This document shows, one piece after another, positions 46,567 through 56,900 of a stretch of 64,000 nucleotides of DNA. The stretch comes from Gammaproteobacteria bacterium. Lineage in GTDB: Bacteria > Pseudomonadota > Gammaproteobacteria > Pseudomonadales > Azotimanducaceae. The DNA is taken from contig VXNY01000024.1 of NCBI GenBank assembly GCA_009840305.1, positions 124,001 to 188,000 on the forward strand. Direction: 5' to 3'. Both the position numbers and the translations under genes were made by a program. The notes beneath the pieces are model-generated. The model did no database searches and was not told the DNA's origin. It worked only from the letters and a program-made list of their open reading frames with translations. Within the stretch, counting starts at the first letter, position 1, and each line of letters starts with the position of its first letter.

Positions 46567-46613
46567 TAGGTACCATCCAACATTCCGGTATGAGATTTAC
46601 TAAACTGTTAAAA

Positions 46614-46726
46614 CTCGATACTCTTACCACTGGAATGTTAGAACACCATCTTCTCTATCGCTTTCGCACATCCCGTTGCCTCACCCTTTTGAGAGCGTTA
46701 GTCACAATAACTTTATCGTCTGAGCA
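46614..46726 (+). repeat. Conserved noncoding leader of array copy 1
   Basis: This stretch upstream of 46745 aligns by eye with 50351-50467 upstream of copy 2. Shared blocks are CTC-ATACTC, the CATCTTCTCTATCGCTTTC/CAATCTCCTCTTTCGCTTTC block, CCCTTTT, GTCA-AATAA and TCTGAGCAC. This implies duplication of the promoter/leader along with the gene. Confidence 0.7.
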
Positions 46727-46744
46727 CTGCAAGGAAACTTCAAC

Positions 46745-49700
46745 ATGAATCGCCGTACCATTTGGGTTCTAGCTAAAGCAGAGATGCGTTCGTGCCGCAG
46801 ACTAGCACGCACATGGGTGTTTATCGCTCTCGCACTAATACTCTGCGTTCTTATGTATGTGTCTGAGATTGGTGTCACCGCACCGTTTTACTACCCGGAA
46901 GGACCATCGGATTGGACACATACAACAATCGCTCCACAATACACAGTCAATGAAATAGTCTTTGGTTTTGGAGCTATATTCGTGATTGGGATCGTCTTTC
47001 TTAGTTTCGACATTCGGGCACGAGACGTTCAAAATAGAATGAGTGAAGTCATCGACTCACAGCCGGCGAACAACTTAGAAGTTACTGTGGGTCGGCTAGC
47101 AGGAATACTCCTTTTACTGTTAGTTCCTATGGTGTTTTTCCTCGGTGGGATCTCCATCTACGAAGTTTTGGCACACTATCTTGAACTTTCTTATCGCTAC
47201 GGTCTTTTAACTATTGCGAGTGCGTGGGGCACGGTTGTTGAATTTATGATCTTTCTCCTATTGTTTGGTAGCCTTGTAGCCTGCTTAGCTGTGCTCTTGC
47301 GGAATCGACTCGTAGTCGCTCTAATCTCACTAGGACTAATGTACGGATTGGTATTGCTTTCCGCGCAACCTTCCTTCCATCTACAAGAAGCATCAATACA
47401 CTCCGATATCGTTTCCGATCCATTCTCAGTAGCAAGCGTCGTGATTCAACTGGCACTGCTTGTGTTGTCTTGTGCGTTCATAGCCTTTGCTTCGTCCTTT
47501 TTGCCACGAACCCAACCACGACGACAATTTATTAATGTAGGCGGTGGGGTTTGCCTATTGGCAGGAATTCTGAGCATCGCTGGCGTGATGTCATCAAATG
47601 ATAAATCCGATCGTCTCAGACAGGAGTGGAAAGCCGTACACGACTCACAAGAGTTCAAGGCGTTCCCCGACATCCAACATCTTCAAGGATCAGTAGATAT
47701 CTGGCCCAACAACACCATTAAATTCGATCTAACACTAACAGTGCGTCCTCCTGGATCGAATCCCTCGGATTCAGTGATATTTTCACTCAATCCCAGCTAC
47801 GAGATTCTGAACGTTTACATCGATGACAATGAACTGACAGACTTCAATTTTGGACACGGATTACTCAAAATCTCTGCAGCCGAATGGACTAAAGATGAAC
47901 ATAGATTACGAATAACGGCGCAGGGAAAACCTGACGAACACTTTGCTTACTTGGACGAAGCAAGAGACTTATCAAGGGTTCCGTCCGCTTGGATTCCACG
48001 TTTTGGCACGAAAAACTACATTTTCCATTCAGATTTTGTAGCACTGATGCCGAGCATTAAATGGTACCCGACATCCGGTACGGCGATGCATGAGGACCTG
48101 TTGGAAAACCGTCCCCAAGATGTGTTCACAACCGATCTCACCGTTTCTGTTCCCAAGAAGTGGACGGTAGCGATGGTTGGACGCCGGGAACTTGTTTCTC
48201 AAGAAGATCGTATCACCTACCGATTTACGTCACAAGCGCCGGTCCCGGAATTGGCTTTAATCAGTTCAATATTCGAGCAACGTGGAAAGACGATTGAGGG
48301 GATTGAGATTGAGCTCCTGTTTAGTAAGAAACATACCCAGAACTTAGAAGTATTAGCACCGTATGAGCAGGATTTTGAAGATTCGGCGGCCGAAATAATC
48401 AGGAACGCGCGTGAGTTGTCTTTCGAGTATCCGTACGAGTCGTTTTACGTTGTCGAAGTTCCGAGTACATTGAGAATCTACGGGGGCGGCTGGCGTATGG
48501 ATTCCGTGTTGCAACCACCAGGAATGATGCTCGTACGTGAAACCACGTTCCCTACTGCTAGATTTGAAACCGTAGTAGGGGAACAAGATCGTCTTAGCTT
48601 TGAGGTCTCAGATCAGTTTGCACTAAATATGGTAGTTGGCTACTTTGCTGATGATTTACAGGGTGGTAGTCCTTTCGCCGGTATCTCACGCAACTTCGTG
48701 AATCATCAGAGTTCGCCTGCTGGACGCGGTAGCACGGTGATAAATTACTTGCTGGAACAATTGTCAACTCAATTAATTATGAAAGAGGAAAGTCTATTCC
48801 TACCGAGTTTATGGGAATTCGGTTTTGAAACAGAACCGGCGGACTTTGGCGTCGTTCACACCTCCTTTGGGGGCGCAGCGACACAAAGGCGACTTGATCT
48901 TCTTCGTACACCCTCCACCTGGGAAACAATCGAACAAACGCCTTTATTCACATTAGATTTTCAATCTGAGCCGCTTCCAGCTTATAGAGCACTTCTAGCA
49001 AAGACCTACGTAGTAGCCAAAAATATGATCGAGTATTACAGCGCCGAAAAAGTGTCCGCTTTTCTCCAGCGACTGACTAGCGCGTATCAAGGAGGCTATT
49101 ACAGTTTGAATGACTTCGTTGAAGCTGCAGCGACGAGTGAGATCGACTTAAACGAATGGGTGCTAGACTGGCTTGAAGGAACTACGTTGCCCGGCTTCAT
49201 CATAGCAGAAGTGAGAGTCGCTAAACTGAAGGAGAACGAAAGTAGTCCTTATCAAACGACGTTTATTGTTCATAATGGCGAACCTGTCGCAGGATTGGTT
49301 GAAGTTCGGTGGGATCCCAAGCACGGAGGGAACAAGCTAGACCCAATTTTTCTAGAAGGGTACCAATCGGTAGAAATTGCTATTCAATCAGATGAGCCAC
49401 TGAACTCGTTTTTGATTGAACCAAACTTCGCGCTAAACCGCGAACGCTTTAGAGTGTGGCTACCAAATTACGATGGGGAGTCTGTTGCAGAAGACCCAAC
49501 GAAACCACTTTTGTCTGAAGTAGACTGGTTGCCTCAGGAAACTACAGCCATTGTTGTCGATGATCTTGACCCAGGATTTAGCATCGTCGGCCCACCGCAA
49601 CAGAAAAAGCATCGCATCAATATCCCTGGGATTCATGTCGGTCCGTATATTGAGGAACTTTTGGATCAAGGATTACCCGTTCGACGGATATCCGTTGTTG

Positions 49701-50167
49701 GTGGATGGGAACGGAAGAGCGATCCTTACAGTTACAGCTTTGGCCGATATCGGCGCACACTCGCACTCATCGCGAGAGGAAACCAAAACACCTACGCGAA
49801 ATTTACTGCCGAAATACCACACACCGGGAATTGGCAGTTGGAGTATTTCGTCCCGGGTAGAGCAACTCACGTAGCGTCCTACGAATTTGCAAGAAACTCA
49901 GGAACTTTCTCACCAGGAACTGTTTTGTACCAACCTCGAGCTAATCCCAACAGGCCTAACGAACACTATACCCTACGAATCACTGACGGGCAATCGACAT
50001 GGAACGAACAATTCGATATTGCAAATGCCACACAAGGCTGGAATGTGGTGAATGAGTTTGAACTCTCTTCTGACAAAGTCGATGTTCTCGTCAGCGACTT
50101 CGCAGGTCGTGCGGATGTTATTGTTTATGCCGATGCCATACGTTGGACTCCTATAGATTCTGAGTGA
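46745..50167 (+). CDS. ABC-2 permease/M1-like/golvesin-like fusion, array copy 1
   Basis: This is a 1140-residue inner-membrane fusion and first gene of a head-to-tail array. Residues 1-285 are permease-like, with membrane segments near 20-40, 73-93, 117-140, 155-180, 190-208, 240-257 and 265-283. The conserved cytoplasmic loop FDIRARDVQNRMSEVIDSQP runs into the GRLAG helix, the pattern of ABC-2 permease/M1 aminopeptidase proteins. The extracytoplasmic part has the M1-like beta domain and YGGGWRMDSVLQPPGMMLVRE near residue 578. RNFVNHQSSPAGRGSTVINYL near 649 sits where active relatives carry HExxH. A typical M1-like end (LNEWVLDWLEGTTLPGF) follows. From about 935 (IVVDDLDPGFSIVG) to the end a golvesin-like beta domain occurs. 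SD is AAGGAAA. Copy 2 is the closest relative. Confidence 0.78.
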   Translation: MNRRTIWVLAKAEMRSCRRLARTWVFIALALILCVLMYVSEIGVTAPFYYPEGPSDWTHTTIAPQYTVNEIVFGFGAIFVIGIVFLSFDIRARDVQNRMSEVIDSQPANNLEVTVGRLAGILLLLLVPMVFFLGGISIYEVLAHYLELSYRYGLLTIASAWGTVVEFMIFLLLFGSLVACLAVLLRNRLVVALISLGLMYGLVLLSAQPSFHLQEASIHSDIVSDPFSVASVVIQLALLVLSCAFIAFASSFLPRTQPRRQFINVGGGVCLLAGILSIAGVMSSNDKSDRLRQEWKAVHDSQEFKAFPDIQHLQGSVDIWPNNTIKFDLTLTVRPPGSNPSDSVIFSLNPSYEILNVYIDDNELTDFNFGHGLLKISAAEWTKDEHRLRITAQGKPDEHFAYLDEARDLSRVPSAWIPRFGTKNYIFHSDFVALMPSIKWYPTSGTAMHEDLLENRPQDVFTTDLTVSVPKKWTVAMVGRRELVSQEDRITYRFTSQAPVPELALISSIFEQRGKTIEGIEIELLFSKKHTQNLEVLAPYEQDFEDSAAEIIRNARELSFEYPYESFYVVEVPSTLRIYGGGWRMDSVLQPPGMMLVRETTFPTARFETVVGEQDRLSFEVSDQFALNMVVGYFADDLQGGSPFAGISRNFVNHQSSPAGRGSTVINYLLEQLSTQLIMKEESLFLPSLWEFGFETEPADFGVVHTSFGGAATQRRLDLLRTPSTWETIEQTPLFTLDFQSEPLPAYRALLAKTYVVAKNMIEYYSAEKVSAFLQRLTSAYQGGYYSLNDFVEAAATSEIDLNEWVLDWLEGTTLPGFIIAEVRVAKLKENESSPYQTTFIVHNGEPVAGLVEVRWDPKHGGNKLDPIFLEGYQSVEIAIQSDEPLNSFLIEPNFALNRERFRVWLPNYDGESVAEDPTKPLLSEVDWLPQETTAIVVDDLDPGFSIVGPPQQKKHRINIPGIHVGPYIEELLDQGLPVRRISVVGGWERKSDPYSYSFGRYRRTLALIARGNQNTYAKFTAEIPHTGNWQLEYFVPGRATHVASYEFARNSGTFSPGTVLYQPRANPNRPNEHYTLRITDGQSTWNEQFDIANATQGWNVVNEFELSSDKVDVLVSDFAGRADVIVYADAIRWTPIDSE

Positions 50168-50485
50168 AAGTAGCCTAAGGAGACGAAAACTCCACATAAA
50201 AGTACGCTCGCTTTGGCCGGCCACAGTTCTTCGCGGAAATGGGTCCTGTATTCGGCTCGTACGAATCTAGGTGTTGATTGCAATCTTCCTAATTAGCGTC
50301 ATTTTTATAGCGTTCGATATTTCGGCACGATACTTGCTTGGAGTATAAGACTCAATACTCTAAAGCACCGGGATGTCAGTACACAATCTCCTCTTTCGCT
50401 TTCCTCACGTCCCGGTGCCCCTCCCTTTTCGTGGTCGATTGTCATAATAAGTACATCTTCTGAGCACCTTTAGAGGGAACAAATC
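50168..50485. other. Intergenic region between array copies 1 and 2
   Basis: This 318-base space has no gene. Its right part (50351-50467) is the duplicated leader described at 46614-46726. In this copy the leader contains a perfect 9-bp inverted repeat GCACCGGGA (50365-50373) and TCCCGGTGC (50410-50418). The left part has no recognisable feature. Confidence 0.6.
50351..50467 (+). repeat. Conserved noncoding leader of array copy 2
   Basis: This is the counterpart of 46614-46726, positioned before the GTG start of copy 2. It contains the 9-bp inverted repeat GCACCGGGA/TCCCGGTGC with a 36-base loop, which is only partly kept in the first leader. It probably carries the promoter of the second gene and of the genes that follow it without gaps. 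Confidence 0.65.
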
Positions 50486-53400
50486 GTGAATCTTCGCACC
50501 ATTTGCGTACTAGCTCGTGCAGAGATGCGCTCGTGCCGCAGACTTGCGCGCACATGGGTGTTTGTCTGTATCGCACTAGCGTTATGCACACTCTGGTATG
50601 CTCTCGAGATTGGAGGTGCTTATCAAACTTGGTGGCCGGAAGCACCGTCCGGTTGGTCAAGCCTTACACTTGCTCCGCAATACAGAGGAAATAAAGTCAT
50701 CTATCTCTTTGCGATGATTTTCGCAATCGGGATCATCTTTCTGTGTTTCGACATTCGCGCACGAGACGTAACAAATAGGATCAGTGATGTCGTCGATTCT
50801 AAGCCAGCCAACAACCTAGAAATCACTATTGGCCGATTATTGGGGATCCTCCTGTTACTGTTAGTTCCGATCCTATTTTTCCTAGTTGCGTTCACTTGCT
50901 ACGAAGTGTTAGCTCACTTCCTTGAACTTTCGTACCGCTATGGTCTCTTCATGGTTGTTATCGCATGGCGTACGCTTTTCAATACGATGATCTTTTTAGC
51001 GTTCTGTGGTAGCGTTGTATGTTGCTTAGCTGTACTAGTGCGTAATCGCCTATTAGTCGCACTGATCTCACTGGGATTACTTTACGGCCTGGTTATGTTG
51101 TCTGAGCAACCAATCTTCCAACTAGAAGAAATTTCGATTTACTCGAACGTCGTTTCAGAACCGTTTACAGCTTCAAAGCTAGTGTTTCCGATTTCTCTAC
51201 TTCTGCTGTCTGCTGCGTTTATAGCATTTACTTCGTCATTACTTCCACGAACTCGACCTCGACTTCCGTATCTTGGTATCGGTGGGACTATTTGCTTGAT
51301 AGTAGGAGCACTGAGCCTGAGTGGTTTGATGATGTCCTTTGATAAACCCAACAATATAAGACAAGAGTGGATAGCAGCGCACGACGCCGAATCAACAGAG
51401 GCATTTCCTGACATCCTACATCTTCACGGAAATGTCGACCTTTTTCCGGGAGAGAATATTCAGTTCGATCTAACGTTAACAGTGAGTCCACCCGCGTCAA
51501 ATCCCACCGATTCAGTGGTGTTTTCACTCAATCCAGGTTTTGATATCCAGGAAGTGTACATCGATGGGAACGTAGTGACGGACTTCACTTTTGGTCACGG
51601 ATTACTCAAAGTCGCCAAATCAGAGTGGACGAGTGATGTACATCAACTCCGAGTCACAGCGCAGGGAATACCAAACGAACACTTTGCTTACTTGGATCAA
51701 GCTAGAGACTTTTCAGCGAGGTCGTCCGTGCAAACTGCGCAGTTCGGCACCAAAAACTACATCTTTCATTCAAACTTCGTCGCGCTGTTGCCGAGTGTTA
51801 AGTGGTACCCGACATCCGGTACTGCGATGTATGAGGATCTATTGGAAGAGCGTCCACGAGATGTTTTCACAACCGATATCACTGTTTCCGTACCCCAGCT
51901 GTGGAAGGTCGCAATGGTGGGCAACCGTGAAATAACAACGCGTGAATGGACGGGTAAACGAAAATTACACACCCACTACAGATTCAGATCGCAAGCACCG
52001 GTGCCGGAATTGGCATTAATCAGTTCAGAATTCGATCAACGCGGTAAAAAGATTGAAGGGATTGGAGTTGAGCTTCTGTTCAGTAAGAAACACACTAAAA
52101 ACTTGGAGGTATTAGCACCATTCGCAAGCGACATTGAACAATGGGTAGCTGAACAAATCCAGAATGCGCAAGCACTGTCCCTTGAATATCAGTACGGCTC
52201 GTTTTACGTCGTAGAAGTTCCTAGTACATTAAGAGTCTATGGTGGTGGTTGGCGCATGGATTCCGTATTACACCCACCTGGAATGATGCTCGTGCGTGAA
52301 TCCTCGTTCCCAACTGCAAGATTTGAACTATACGTACAAGATCAAGAAAGGGGCGAGGAGATGTTGGATTCTTTTATACGCAAAATGGTGGTCGCCTACT
52401 TTAGGGACGATTTACAGGGCGGTAGTCCTCACGCGGGTATCTCGCGCAACTTCGTGAATCATTTGAGTTCGCCGACTGGACACGGTAGCACCGCGCTAAA
52501 TTACTTGCTGGAGCAATTGTCGACTCAATTGATTATGAAAGACGAGTACGTGTTCGTCCCAAGCTTATGGGAATTCAATGTACAACCCGCACAGGCGGAC
52601 GCAGCTTACTTTTTTTACGTCCGAGGGCGCCCTGCAACAAGAAAACGATTAGACCTTCTTCGCACTCCCTCAACCTGGGAAGAGATCGAACGAACGCCGA
52701 TGGTTAGTTTAGATTTTCGTGCACGACCGATTTCTACATTTCGCGCACTATTGACAAAGAGTTTTGCTCTAGCTGAACAAATGATCTCGTATTACGGTGC
52801 AGAAAAAGTGGCGTCTTTTCTTAGTGACCTTACCAGGACCTACAAAGGGGGCTATTACACGTTGGAGGACTTCGTGGAAGTTGCTGTACAGAGTGAGATC
52901 GACTTGAATGAATGGGTTCTTGACTGGCTTGAAGAGAGGACTTTACCCGGCTTTATCGTAGCAGATGTCAAACTCACAAAACTGAAATCGGTGCGGGGTG
53001 AACCGTATGAATACACGTTTGTTATTCATAATGCGGAACCTGTCGCGGGCTATGTTGAAGTTAATTGGCTTCGCGACCAAGAAGATAACAGCACAGACCC
53101 AATATTTCTGCACGGGTATCAGTCAATAGAAGTCGCGATTCAAACACATATGCAACTACTCAACGACATTTGGATTAAACCAAACTTCGCCCGAAATCGT
53201 AATCTGTTTCCAGTACATGTACCAAATTACGATGGTGTATCTACTTCAGACAAATCAGCAAAACCACTGGTGTCCTCGGTGGAGTGGTTCCCACCGGAGA
53301 CAGATGCGATCATTGTCGATGATCTTGATCCAGGTTTTAGTATTGTGGGTCAAAAACAGAAGAATAAAATGAAGTTCGATCTCGCTGGGATCGAAATCGG

Positions 53401-53926
53401 ATCGCCTGTTGAGGAGTTTGTGGATCAGGGGCTACCGGTGCGTGGTATGTCTACCGTCGGGGAATGGGAACGGAAAAACGACCAGCGAACCTACAGTTTC
53501 GGTCGATACCGGCACACACTTGCGTTGATTGCCAGGGGCAAGCAGAATACGTTCGCCAAATTTGCGGCCGAGTTACCGCACTCGGGAAACTGGCAGTTAG
53601 AGTATTTCGTTCCTGGTAGCGCGTTGCGTGCACATCCCTACACCTTCGCTAGAAGTTCGGCACCAGTGTATCAAAGTAGTGTTTTGACCCAACCGCGAGC
53701 AAATCCAAACAATCCTGAAGAACACTATGCCTTACAAATCACCGACGGACAAACTACGTGGAACGAACAGTTCGATATTGCAAATGCAGTTCGTGGATGG
53801 AACGCTGTGAATATTTTTGCACTTTCGTCGGACAAAGTCGACGTTCTAGTCAGCGACTTCGCTGGTCGTGCGGACGTTATCGTCTTCGCCGATGCCATCC
53901 GTTGGACTCCCGTAGATTCGGAGTAA
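50486..53926 (+). CDS. ABC-2 permease/M1-like/golvesin-like fusion, array copy 2
   Basis: This 1146-residue protein is nearest to copy 1: the N-terminus AEMRSCRRLARTWVF, the loop IRARDVTNRISDVVDSKP and the block YGGGWRMDSVLHPPGMM near residue 585 are almost the same. The NFVNHLSSPTGHGSTALNYL stretch (near 654) again lacks the HExxH zinc motif, and the golvesin-like domain starts at VDDLDPGFSIVG near 942. It starts with GTG behind a GAGGGAA ribosome site. Differences from copy 1 are concentrated in the surface-exposed parts, for example a longer loop after residue 480 (TTREWTGKRKLHTHYRF). Its stop is followed 27 bases later by copy 3, so copies 2 to 5 form one transcription unit. Confidence 0.78.
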   Translation: MNLRTICVLARAEMRSCRRLARTWVFVCIALALCTLWYALEIGGAYQTWWPEAPSGWSSLTLAPQYRGNKVIYLFAMIFAIGIIFLCFDIRARDVTNRISDVVDSKPANNLEITIGRLLGILLLLLVPILFFLVAFTCYEVLAHFLELSYRYGLFMVVIAWRTLFNTMIFLAFCGSVVCCLAVLVRNRLLVALISLGLLYGLVMLSEQPIFQLEEISIYSNVVSEPFTASKLVFPISLLLLSAAFIAFTSSLLPRTRPRLPYLGIGGTICLIVGALSLSGLMMSFDKPNNIRQEWIAAHDAESTEAFPDILHLHGNVDLFPGENIQFDLTLTVSPPASNPTDSVVFSLNPGFDIQEVYIDGNVVTDFTFGHGLLKVAKSEWTSDVHQLRVTAQGIPNEHFAYLDQARDFSARSSVQTAQFGTKNYIFHSNFVALLPSVKWYPTSGTAMYEDLLEERPRDVFTTDITVSVPQLWKVAMVGNREITTREWTGKRKLHTHYRFRSQAPVPELALISSEFDQRGKKIEGIGVELLFSKKHTKNLEVLAPFASDIEQWVAEQIQNAQALSLEYQYGSFYVVEVPSTLRVYGGGWRMDSVLHPPGMMLVRESSFPTARFELYVQDQERGEEMLDSFIRKMVVAYFRDDLQGGSPHAGISRNFVNHLSSPTGHGSTALNYLLEQLSTQLIMKDEYVFVPSLWEFNVQPAQADAAYFFYVRGRPATRKRLDLLRTPSTWEEIERTPMVSLDFRARPISTFRALLTKSFALAEQMISYYGAEKVASFLSDLTRTYKGGYYTLEDFVEVAVQSEIDLNEWVLDWLEERTLPGFIVADVKLTKLKSVRGEPYEYTFVIHNAEPVAGYVEVNWLRDQEDNSTDPIFLHGYQSIEVAIQTHMQLLNDIWIKPNFARNRNLFPVHVPNYDGVSTSDKSAKPLVSSVEWFPPETDAIIVDDLDPGFSIVGQKQKNKMKFDLAGIEIGSPVEEFVDQGLPVRGMSTVGEWERKNDQRTYSFGRYRHTLALIARGKQNTFAKFAAELPHSGNWQLEYFVPGSALRAHPYTFARSSAPVYQSSVLTQPRANPNNPEEHYALQITDGQTTWNEQFDIANAVRGWNAVNIFALSSDKVDVLVSDFAGRADVIVFADAIRWTPVDSE

Positions 53927-53953
53927 TACATCATTGAAGGAGACATCTTGCCC

Positions 53954-56900
53954 ATGTTGAACAGACGTAAGCTTTGGACTCTAGCCGCCGCTGAAATGCG
54001 GTCCTGTCGTCGCCTCGTTCGAACCTGGGTGTTTATCGTTGTTGCATTGCTGTTTTGTGCCGGTTGGTACATAGATGCGCTCGAATTTCAATGGCCTTCA
54101 CCACCGGGAAGTTTTTTCAGCGATTCCGATGTGACTGCACGGTACACGATCTCGACTTTGATGAACGGCTTTGTCGCAATTTTTTCAATTGGGATTATTT
54201 TCTTAGCGTTCGATATCCGAGCTCGTGATGTTCAAAATCGTATCTCAGACGTTATCGATACACTACCCATGGCCAACATTGAAATTATTATCGGACGTCT
54301 CGCCGGAATCTATCTGCTCCTCTTCATTCCTTGCTTGGTCTTTCTAGCCCTATTAACAGGTTATGAATCAATTTCTGGTATGTTTGAATCTCGATTCCGA
54401 TTAGGTATACAACCACTTTCAGTGATGTCGCTGGTGGCGTGGAACTTAATTCCAAATGTGTTGTTCTATGGTGCTCTAGTAGTTTGCCTGTCCGTCCTCG
54501 TACGGTTTCGCTTATTGGCTGCAATACTCGCTATTGGAGCATTAATCGGATTTTTCTGGATTAATAATTTCATCCCTGTGCGATTTCAAGAAGGCTTCGC
54601 CCAGTTTCTGGGCAGCACGATAGTTCCTTCAGACCTTGCACCTACATTCTTTTCAACCGCAATTCTTGTGAATAGGTGTGGACTGTTGTTTGTGTCAGTT
54701 GCGTTAATTTTGTTTACAGCGAGCATGCTACAAAGAACTGAGCCCCGACGCATATTGAACTCGACGCTGGGCGTCGCGGCTGTGAGTATTGCGACCATAG
54801 TGTATTTCAGTTTGTTCGCCGCGATACTCAATATTGAGAACCGTAAGGAAGAATGGGTTAAAACACACCAGCAACACAGTCCCAGCTCCTTCCCCGACGT
54901 TCACCATTTAGAGGGTACAGTTGAGCTACGGCCCGGCAACAATATTTCTTTGGATGTCACTCTAGAAGTGACCAAACCCACGGCGAACCCTACCGATTCA
55001 GTTATCTTTTCTCTCAATCCAGGTTACACTCTTCAAAAACTCTTTATCAACGGCGTAGAAACTAAAAATCACAGTTTCGAAAATGGACTTCTGAAAGTAC
55101 CTTCTGATCTATTGTCGGATGGTTCGAGCAAAATGAAGTTGCAAGCGAAGGGGAAACCAGACGAGCGTTTTGCATATCTTGATCAGGCTCGAGATTTTCT
55201 AAAACTCCCACATAAGAGTGTCCGACAACTTGGATTAAAAAACTTTATTTTTGACCGCGATTTTGTTGCCCTAATGCCAGGCGTCTTCTGGTATCCAATT
55301 TCCGGTTCTGCAATGGGTCGAGATCAATTTGAAACTCGACCAATCGATGTTTTTACTACCGACCTAAGAGTAACTGTTCCTCGACAGTGGCAAGTAGCGA
55401 CAGTAGGAGAGCGTAGAGAAGTAGAGAATCAGAAACGTACCACTGTTCAATTCAAGAGCGAAGCCCCGGTTCCCGAACTCGCGTTGATAGCCTCAGACTT
55501 CGACCAACGCGGAAATACTATCGAAGGCGTCGGGTTCGAAGTTTTGTTCAACAAAAAACACCTCCATAACCTGGACACCCTCACTCTAGTTTACGACCAA
55601 ATACAAGAGTGGATCGCGGAACGAATCAAGAACGCACGCGCGATATCTTTGGACTATCCCTACAAAGCATTCTATATCGTCGAAGTACCAAGCAACTTAC
55701 GAATCTACGGCGGCGGATGGCGCATGGACACAGTGTTACAGCCTCCTGGGATGATGCTGATTCGAGAGTCATCGTTCCCGACTGAAGAGTTTAAACACGT
55801 TATTGCGGGAGTTCAAAACTGGGGCTGGCGCTCAGAGGAAGACCTAGACAATTATGTTTTCGGCGAACTATTAAGATATTTCAGTAATGACCTGCAAGGA
55901 GGCAGCCCATTCGCTGGTATTGCGCGCAACTTCGTCTCGCACCAACTCTCTGTTACTGAACGAGGGGGGACTGTGTTACAGTATTTATTAGATCAATTGT
56001 CAAACCAATTGATTACTCAAACCGAAAGTAGTTCATCCATCCCTCTTACTGAATATGCGACTTGGATTTCTTATCTTGGGATCGAACAGACGACTGACTA
56101 TCGCACCACTACCCGCGCGACCGAAATCCGCGAACGCATTGCTACGTTGCCTTCCACCTGGGAACTGATGGATCGAGTCGCGTTAGTTGATCTTGATTTC
56201 AATACAAACCCAAAGTCTTCCTACCGAGTGCTCCTGACGAAAGGGTATGTGCTCGCAAAATCCATGATTGCTCACTTTGGTCCTAAAAAAATTGGTGCGT
56301 TTTTGGAGCGACTTCTGACCAACTTCAGAGAGCAGAGTTTGACCATCGAGGACTTTCTGAGAGTAGCTACCGAAGTGGGATTAGACTTCGAGGAGTGGGT
56401 ACTTCCTTGGCTCGAAGATACTGTCTTACCCGGCTATACTGTCGAACCCGCTTCTGTTTCAAAGATAAAGTCCACAGAATTCCAAGACGTCGAATATCAG
56501 ACGACCTTCATTCTTCACAACGCCGAGCCAATCCCAGGGTTTGTCCGTGTGATATGGTCGGCTAAAGAAGAAAGATTTGATCACTGGGGATACGAAGAAA
56601 CTACAAACTCGGATCCAATCTACATCCCAGCACACGATTCCAAACGCATCTCTATTACATCTGGAAAACCAGTGACCTGGATCTGGATTCACCCTTTCCT
56701 TGCACACAACCGCGCCCAATTCGAGGTGCTAGTTCCAGAATTTGACGAGGATACTATACCCGACAGTACCGCATTCCCTTTTGTGTCTGAAGTCGATTGG
56801 CAACCTACAGACACGGGAACAATTATCGTTGATGACCTCGATCCCGATTTCAGCATCGTCACACAAGACGGAGAATTAGTGGACTACTCGATCACTAATA

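Noticed and set aside
46563-46748. 61-codon frame between the queuosine transporter and array copy 1
   Set aside because: It overlaps the conserved leader and has no homologous counterpart in the second leader, so coding is unlikely.
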